A DNA stretch of 64,000 bases from Eucommia ulmoides. Its lineage: Eukaryota > Streptophyta > Magnoliopsida > Garryales > Eucommiaceae. The DNA lies in NCBI GenBank assembly GCA_016647705.1, contig CM028332.1, forward strand, positions 32,059,300 to 32,123,299. The letters are read 5' to 3'. A program made the position numbers and the translations under genes. The stretch's first letter is position 1, and the number at the start of each line of letters is the position of its first letter. This document shows, in pieces, positions 57,701 to 64,000 of the stretch. The notes beneath the pieces were generated by a model. The model made no database searches. It worked only from the letters and a program-made list of their open reading frames with translations, and was not told the origin of the DNA.

Positions 57701-57865
57701 GCGTTACTGCCAGAGTTGTCGCGACTACACGTTGTTTTCCATGTATCGATGCTCCAGAAATATGTGTCAGACCCTTCTCATATGTTGACTTTGCAGCCGA
57801 CCGAATTGGAAGCAGATTTGACCTACATTGAAGAGCCAGTCCAAATCCTAAGCCGTAAAGACTAG
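54756..57865 (+). pseudogene. pol region of the Tekay-like element (protease, RT, RNase H, integrase)
   Basis: Recognisable blocks in order: protease end (DVILGMNLL, ~54850), reverse transcriptase ([14 protein letters not shown] and [25 protein letters not shown], 55200-55430, continuing to about 55900), RNase H ([15 protein letters not shown] at 56079 and later GKANVVADALS at ~56390), integrase (HHCC-type zinc-binding part near 56700-56870, then IVDRLTKSAHFFAV and SDRDPTFTSKFW at 56990-57170), and a C-terminal block (SPRYIGPYEILDRV at 57635). Order protease-RT-RNase H-integrase is that of Ty3/gypsy. It is a broken fossil and would not be expected to be active. Confidence 0.88.
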
Positions 57866-58039
57866 GTGTTGCGAACGAAAACGATCCCATTAGTCAAAGT
57901 GTTATGGCACGGTCATGCAGTGGAAGAGGCGACATGGGAGTGAGAGGACGAGATGAGGAAAAAAATATATATAAATACCCGCATTTGTTCGATTAAGGTA
58001 ATAAAATTTCAGGACAAATTTTTTTTAGGAGGGAAGGGT

Positions 58040-60661
58040 TGTAACACCCTGATTTCGCACGTACATCACTTTATTTTCATTTTAGAGCATTTAAAAAATT
58101 ACAGGGTAAAAATTGAGTTAATTAAAAACCAAATTAAAAAGTTATTGGGTCAAATTGAAAATTTAGAAACATTTATTCTAAACTTGGGATGCAAATTTTC
58201 AATTAAAATAAAAAATTAAAAATGTTAAGGGTGAAATCACCATTTTAGAAACTCATAAATGGTAAATTGAACTAAAAATGAGAGTTATAGAAATTAGAAG
58301 GGAGGAAAGAAAAATTAACCAAAAGCTTATTTTATATATATGTGTGTGTAATCGTGACGTTTAGTTGGCCGGCAAGGAGAGAAGAAGAGTGGGTGACGTT
58401 TTTTGAAGAGAAAACATGTTGATTCACTAGATCTATGCATATAAATTGTATACATGCATGAAGTGATGGGAAAATCTAAAAGAATCATCCAGAAACAGGA
58501 AAATCTAAGAGAGAGAAAGCGAAGAAAGAGAGAGAAAGAAAGTGGCCGGCGGTGGGTTACCATTTAGTTGTGAGAAAATCGGAGAGAGAGAGAGGCTCGG
58601 GCGGTTGTCCAACGGTGTTTGGTCTGTCGTTCAGCATGTGTGTGGGCGTGGGTATGCTCGTCATTGATCGTTGTTGTCGTCGCTGGAGTGGAGTATAGAG
58701 AGAAAGATGGATCAGATTTCGATCGGAGGAGTGGTTGATCGCTGTTGTTCGGTGAGTAGGTGCATGCCGTTTGCCGTCATCATTTGATTGGTTGTGGGTA
58801 TGTGTGTGATCGTTGTTCGTGTGTGCGTGAGCATCAATCTTCTGTCGTTGTCAGAATGTGTTGGTTGCCGGCGGTGAGTTGTATGTGTTGTCCGTTCATC
58901 TGACGACCAAGTGGGTGTGTGAGTGTGATCTGCTCGTCGACCCCTTTGTGTGAGTTTTGGGTTGCTTAGTCGCCGATGAGCATAGGTTAGTGTCGATTGT
59001 TTGGCTGGCGTGTGTGCAAGGGTTTTGGTTGTGTGTGTATGTTGATCGGCCGTAGATGTGTCGTCGGAGGAGGGATGTCGTCCGGCCGTGTGTGTGCGTG
59101 ATCGTGCATGTGGTTCATCGTGGGATAGTGTGATCAGACATTGCGGGGAGAGGTTGTGAGTTCAGTTCGTCTCGGCTGTATGTGTAAGGCTGGCGGTGAA
59201 TGGTCGGTTAAAGTAGGAACCGGAAGTAGAAGCGAGAAAAAGAAAAAGAAAGAAAAGGAGGAGAAGAAATGAAGAAATTACATAACGAACCCCAATAAAA
59301 TCCAAAAATCCATCTCGCGACCCTTGAACGATTCGGAATGGGTTCGCGGGCACCAGAGTATCGATAGAGGATAGTCAGTAAAAGTTGTTCGGAACAGATA
59401 GCCAGGTGAGTGTACTGTTTTCTAGTAAATTACAAAATCTATTTTCATATATATGATGGAAAAAATGTGTTTACTTAAAACTGGAAGATTTTTTAACTTA
59501 TATGAATCAAGCGGTTCTGGGTGTTTTTGGAAATATGGATTATGTTGGTTTTAAAGAAAGTGAAAAATGACTTGTTGAATCTAGTTGGTTACTAAAGAGG
59601 GTAGAAAAAAAGATATTTGGATTAAATCGGTTTTGGAGATAGAGGTCAATGTTCTTGATTTGTAATTTGACGATAATTTTATTGATTTGATGATTTTATT
59701 GATTTGACGATGACATACTATTTATCTGCTTCGGTTAAGTGACGGTTATCTACTTCAGCAGAGTGGCGATTATCTGCTACGACAGAGCGTTGTTATGTCC
59801 TGCTAGGAAGGTAAATCCTACTAGTGGTATGGTACCGTTGGAACTCCCGATCGTGAGGTTGAAACAATCCTATGGCTAGTCGAAGGGTGGTATGGTGTTT
59901 TGTCGTAAACGGTGAACTAGTTGGATAAATTTATATATATTACTTTATACTGGATTGGATGGATTGGTGTATCTATTATTTTGGTTGCTTTACACTATCT
60001 GGATAGATATAGTATTCTGGTTAATTTTCACTGCTGGGATGGAATGTTATGAATATGTGAGTTTATTTCTATGGTGATAGGAAACCTGAGTTTTCATGTG
60101 GTCTGTGGTTATTATATTTTATTGCTATTGGGTGGTTTGAATACAGTATTTCTTTACAATGGTGATAGTTGAAAATTGGTTCCAACTATGATATACGGTA
60201 TTATTGTTATATTATTTCATTTCATTGGTGGTAGTGGAACCAGGTACGTGGTTATATTATATTATATTTCAAAACATGGTGCTTATTATTTATTGGTTTT
60301 GAACTGTGGTATTTAAAATCTTATACTTGATCCATACAAAATATTTTTATTTATGAAGACAGTACACCGATAAAAAAAATTTGGTTTTAAGTACTGCGAC
60401 TAGGAGTTGGTCCACTACTAGCACTAGGGAGAGTCTGGAGGTAGTGTCATGTTAGAGGTGAGTCGGTCTGACGTGAACCGTGGAAGATTCAAGTATTTTA
60501 GTAATTTTGGTTGTGGATATTCGAAATAGGTATATATATTTTACAATAGCACAAGTGTGTATGTATATATGTCTGATTGGATACTTGTGGATTAGTCTGA
60601 TGATGTCAGGTCGACGTCACGCCCGGCCTCGGGTGACGGGTGCCCAGCGTGGGGTGTGACA
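58040..60661 (+). repeat. 3' LTR of the Tekay-like element
   Basis: Begins TGTAACACCCTGATTTCGC directly after the purine tract and ends GTGGGGTGTGACA. Collinear with the 5' LTR, with mostly transition differences and a few small indels. Confidence 0.92.
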
Positions 60662-61150
60662 GTTGAGGTCTATTGATCAAGCGTAGACAGTAGAGAGGCT
60701 GAGGATAGAGCTGGCGGCGAAGGGAGAAGAGACTGAGTAGAAGATCAAAGATCTCTGAGCTGAGTTTAAAAAGAGATCAAAGAACTTCCAGTTGGCGGGC
60801 TTCCGCTACTGCCAACAACATGTGTTAGAAGAACGCCCAGACGTAGATCTTTTCTTCTTGAAGACTGAGCTAAAGGATGCTACAGAAGAAGATGTTGCTG
60901 CGGACGAAAATGAAGATAATGTTGAATATGAAGAGCTTCCATTAGAAGTTCTTTCGTCAGCTACTGAGGTGCCTGCAAACAACACAGCACCAAGCCCTTC
61001 AAGTCAACTTGCCCTAAGCTCAGATCAAGCTCAAGTTCGAGCTCTACCTAGCGATGCTACTTCTGATTTTACTGGTCTACAGATCTCTGGCCAACTAGAT
61101 ATCGCTAACCAGAGTGATGTCCTTTGATTTGACATTCCGTCTTTTTAATT
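60662..61150 (+). mobile_element. Tat-type element antisense ORF region, continuation
   Basis: The + strand frame around 60792-61127 (AGFRYCQQHVLEERPDVDLFF, then an acidic EEDVAADENEDNVEYEE stretch and a Ser/Pro-rich tail) matches the usual C-terminal part of proteins bearing the gypsy-type transposon domain. It resumes directly after the target duplication of the Tekay-like insertion. An AT-rich stretch follows. Confidence 0.55.
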
Positions 61151-61339
61151 TTTTAACGTTTGTAATTAATTTGTTTTGTTATAATGACATTTTTTGTAAT
61201 CATTGCCTATTTTAAACAGTATCCGTCGATTATGTCTTGGAAATACATTGTCATAATTACAGTATGTATTTCGTCTACACACGTCACTTGCACATTAATG
61301 CATACTTTTTTTTGTTTCATTTACACTTCTCTCTTTATT

Positions 61340-61363
61340 GGTTTGGCTATTTAAAGCCAAACC
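61340..61363 (+). promoter_or_regulatory. TATA-like core inside a perfect palindrome
   Basis: GGTTTGGCT-ATTTAA-AGCCAAACC is a 9-bp perfect inverted repeat around a TATTTAAA core, about 100 bases before an ATG in good context (ACCATGTCG at 61465). It may be the promoter of the following antisense ORF. Confidence 0.4.
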
Positions 61364-61464
61364 GAGTATTGATGTTTTACACCAGTTTAAATGCTCTCTC
61401 TTTCTTTGTTTTATACTTTTATAGAGTTTCTTCTTTATCTTCTCATTTTCTTCCTTTTGCAACC

Positions 61465-61880
61465 ATGTCGTGGTCATCCTCATCCTCCTTTGAGGAAATT
61501 CAAGTTAAGAGGCAACGAGAGCAAAAACTCTTATCGACGAGCACCATCGTCTCAAAGCTTTGGTGGATGTCTGTACTATCTTTTGTACTATGGAGAAGTC
61601 TCATTTTCATGCCATCTCGCCACTCCATGAACTCAGAGAGTAGTTGAAGAAATCTGAGAGGGAGAAACGTGATCTGTCCACTGATTTTCACTTCCATAAG
61701 GTGTCTGTCGATTCCATAAAGGCGAAGCGAGACAAGGTTTCGACGAAGAATAAGGCAAAGAAAGCCAAGATCCGAGAGTTGGTCTGTAAGAGAAACAGGT
61801 ATGAAGAGCATAGTTTCTACCACTCCAACTTGGACTCTGAAGGTTTAGGTTACCCTCATTCTCTTGGGTTGGAATGATGC
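61465..61880 (+). mobile_element. Second + strand ORF region of the Tat-type element
   Basis: After the start at 61465 the + strand encodes a Ser-rich N-terminus (MSWSSSSSFEEIQVKRQREQ). Further on (61640-61870) it encodes a Lys/Arg/Glu-rich, coiled-coil-like stretch. I recognise no family. Position between the repeat-rich region and the transposon-domain ORF suggests another antisense ORF of the same element. The region is broken. Confidence 0.4.
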
Positions 61881-61919
61881 CACTCAATCAACCCTGGTTT
61901 TCGTAGAAGAAGTTTCAGA

Positions 61920-61923
61920 CTTC

Positions 61924-61952
<29 letters not shown>
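61920..61952. repeat. T-homopolymer (~30 bases)
   Basis: Long uninterrupted T run followed by a TATATATATT stretch. Similar T runs occur at 14488-14518. Confidence 0.85.
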
Positions 61953-61954
<2 letters not shown>

Positions 61955-62589
61955 TATATTTTGAAATGAACAGTTTTCTATTCTTTTTTCTTCTCTTTTG
62001 TATGATAAACAGTCTTCTGTTCTGTCTCTATTTTTTCCTTTATTTTATAACAATGTACCTCTTTTTTTGTTAATATAAAAGATTGGTTTTTGATACATGT
62101 GTGTTTATTCATGCTACCTCTGTGTTATTTGTTTGTTCCCCTCCTATCTTCTCTCCTTCATAACTTGGGTAGTATGCTAAGCTAGTTATGAACTAATTTA
62201 GGCTTGTGGCAATAAATATAACATTTGAACATGAACATAATCACAATAAGCAAAGTCACAAAATAAAGTTAAATCAGATTTTACCATAACAGGAATCCTT
62301 CTAATAAAAATTTCTCTTTCATCTTGGTCTATAACATCCTTCTCAAGATATTGTCCAGTCTTAAACTTATCACTTCTTACCATAGAGCTAGTGCAGATTT
62401 GAACAAGTGTTTTGGACTTTAATCTTGACTAAATAAATAATATGTTAAAGACGAGAAGTCCATATTTGATGGGGTCTTTGTAGGAGTTTATTTAGTGACT
62501 AATAAGTCCACACTAACCTCCCTTAGTTTTCAAAACTAGAAGTTACAAATGGTGAACTGATTTTCACTTCCATGTAGTAAGTTATTTTG
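61953..62589. other. Non-coding spacer of the Tat-type element
   Basis: AT-rich, and no gene is seen. It probably belongs to the untranslated region downstream of pol on the minus strand. Confidence 0.4.
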
Positions 62590-63350
62590 TCCATGTTTGG
62601 GCTGATCTACCCAGATTATCGATTGAGTTGATCTACTTTACTCATGGTTTAGCTGATCTGCTCAGTTGTTTTAGTAGGTGAGGTTCCCGCTTCCCCCACA
62701 TGTATGAGTAAACTGATCTGCTCGACTCAACTGTGAATGAATGAGCTGATTTGTTCTGCTCACGTCTAAGCTGATCTTCTTAGTTATCTGTGAATGAGCT
62801 AATTTGCCCATCTCACCTTAGTTTCACACTTAGTTTTTTTCATGCCAAGTGTTTATGGGTAAACTAATATGTTGCTCATCCATGAATGAGTGAGATTGAT
62901 CTGTTCTGCTCATTTCTAAGCTAATCTGCTTAATTAGTTGTGAGTGAGCTGACCTACCCTCTTCACTTTTGTGTTACACTTAGTTCTTTCTAAGTGTTTT
63001 AAGAGTGAGCTGATTTGCTCTGCTCATTTGTGAATGAGTGAGCTGATTTGTTCTGCTCATGTTTGTTGGTTTTACACTTAGTTTTTATATGCTAAATATT
63101 TTATGAGTAAACTAATTTGCTCTGCTCATTCATGAATGAGTGAGCTGATTTGATTTGTACAGGTCTAAGCTAATCTGCTCAGTTTGTTTGCTTCACACTT
63201 CAGTATTTATTGAGTAAGCTAATCGGTTTTCCTCATTTGCGAATAAGTGAGCTGATCTGATTTGCATAAGTCTAAGCTGATTTACTCAGTTTTTTTGCAC
63301 TTGGTTCCAACACCAAATGCCTTTATACACTTAGTTTCAATTCACTAAAT
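62590..63350. repeat. Degenerate tandem repeats (GAGTGAGCTGATTTGTTCTGCTCA core)
   Basis: The words GAGCTGATYTGYTCTGCTCA and TCTAAGCTRATCTGCTCAGTT alternate at least seven times, interspersed with TTTYACACTTAGTTTT-TGCCAAGTGTTT. The composite unit is about 120-150 bp. Copies are clearly diverged. It lies just downstream (minus strand) of the integrase tail, where Tat/Ogre elements are known to carry variable tandem repeats. Confidence 0.85.
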
Positions 63351-63539
63351 GTTTATTTAGATCAGAGTATGACAAAAATAAGTGTTCACAAAAGTTGATG
63401 AATAAAACACTATTTATTTGCTTTATTCAAAGAATGTCTCATATAAGAAAAAACGAAACTTCAAAGATCAATAAAAAAAACATGAAATATAGAATGATAA
63501 GAAATCTCATATGAAGTATTTTTGTAAGTGAGAGATATT

Positions 63540-64000
63540 TCAAGGTCTTGGGATTGCCACGCCATCTAGATCTTCCAGTCAATAGGTTCTTGGCTTGTTT
63601 ACCCTAGTCACTCAGTAGAGGGCTTTCCAGTTAAGAGCTAGTTTTCCCAAACGAGCCTCTAGATGAGGAGGCATTATCCTTTTGAGTACCAGATCTCCTA
63701 CTGCAAAGTGTTGTGGACGTAGTGCATGGTTGAACATCTATGCCACCCTTGACTTGTTTGCTGCCATCCTCATTGATGCCTTGTTACATCTCACTTCCGG
63801 CTAGTCCACCTCCTATCGTATGGCTTCATTATTCTCCACAAGTTTGATTGTACCATCACGTCTTGATGGCAACCCAATTTTCACTAGAACAACAACTTCA
63901 GTTCCATAAGTCATGGAGAAAGGTATTTCTCCTGTGGTAGATGTTAGTATGGTCCGATAAGCTCACAATACTCCTGGTAGTTCCTCCACCCACTTCCCTT
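63540..64000 (-). mobile_element. Tat-type gypsy integrase C-terminal region (partial)
   Basis: On the minus strand, from the window end: KWVEELPGVLWAYRT, then GEIPFSMTYGTEVVVLVKIG, later HFAVGDLVLKR and KPRTY-LEDLDG. These are classic blocks of the end of Tat-lineage Ty3/gypsy integrase. The rest of pol lies beyond the window. The visible part is broken in a few places. Confidence 0.85.

Larger units (their letters stand above)
51337..60661 (+). mobile_element. Tekay-like Ty3/gypsy retrotransposon, structurally full length, 9.3 kb
   Basis: Flanked by a perfect 5-bp duplication GTTGA (51332-51336 and 60662-60666). LTRs are 51337-53945 (2,609 bp) and 58040-60661 (2,622 bp). A primer-binding site TGGTATCAGAGCCTAGG starts at 53951, and a purine tract AGGAGGGAAGGG ends just before the 3' LTR. 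The interior encodes, in order, protease, reverse transcriptase, RNase H, integrase and a chromodomain-side tail. No gag is recognisable, so the 4.1-kb interior is shorter than usual. The coding region is broken in at least four places. LTRs differ at about 5-6% of sites by eye, suggesting an insertion about two million years ago under a commonly used rate. It lies inside the Tat-type element. Confidence 0.9.

Overview
This is a stretch of nuclear DNA from a flowering plant, most likely a eudicot. It is AT-rich, has one intron-containing host gene, and is otherwise packed with plant transposable elements: Ty1/copia and Ty3/gypsy LTR elements, Helitron, hAT-like, Mutator-like and PIF/Harbinger-like elements. 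I could not fix the species. There are no bacterial-type operons, CRISPR arrays or rRNA genes. The one confident host gene is an eight-coding-exon, nucellin/Asp1-type aspartyl protease on the + strand (CDS from 23828 to 27940, 397 residues).

Layout. 1-2530: a Helitron end, an LTR piece and a copia fossil (minus). 3237-10466: a stack of DNA transposons, namely a Mutator-like element with ~500-bp terminal inverted repeats (TIRs), a hAT-like element hosting a Helitron, and a 719-bp fold-back element. All three outer elements use overlapping copies of one AT-rich target. 10981-17538: LTR-type sequence of Tat/Ogre character carrying its own minisatellites, with a 2.2-kb copia solo LTR inside it. 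15407-19700: a Tekay-type gypsy fossil (minus). 20475-22737: a Mutator-like candidate and a MITE. 23509-28300: the protease gene, with several MITEs in its introns. 28746-30238: five near-identical 298-300 bp tandem repeats.

30660-46507 is a large copia fossil (minus). Its gag region is split twice, by a gypsy element (32198-39018) and by a gypsy solo LTR (30755-31727, perfect 5-bp target duplication). Its LTR is split by another insertion that in turn carries a Harbinger-like element. A second, related copia LTR follows. 49684-64000 looks like the 3' half of a Tat-type gypsy element running on the minus strand: integrase tail at the window end, then an untranslated region rich in tandem repeats, then antisense ORFs including a 'putative gypsy-type transposon' domain. 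This region is split by a structurally full-length 9.3-kb Tekay-like element (51337-60661) with a perfect 5-bp target duplication.

The genes do not form a pathway. The interest lies in the insertion history, in terminal and tandem repeats that seem to be generated by the elements, and in the regulatory motifs inside LTRs. All similarity and divergence statements were made by eye.
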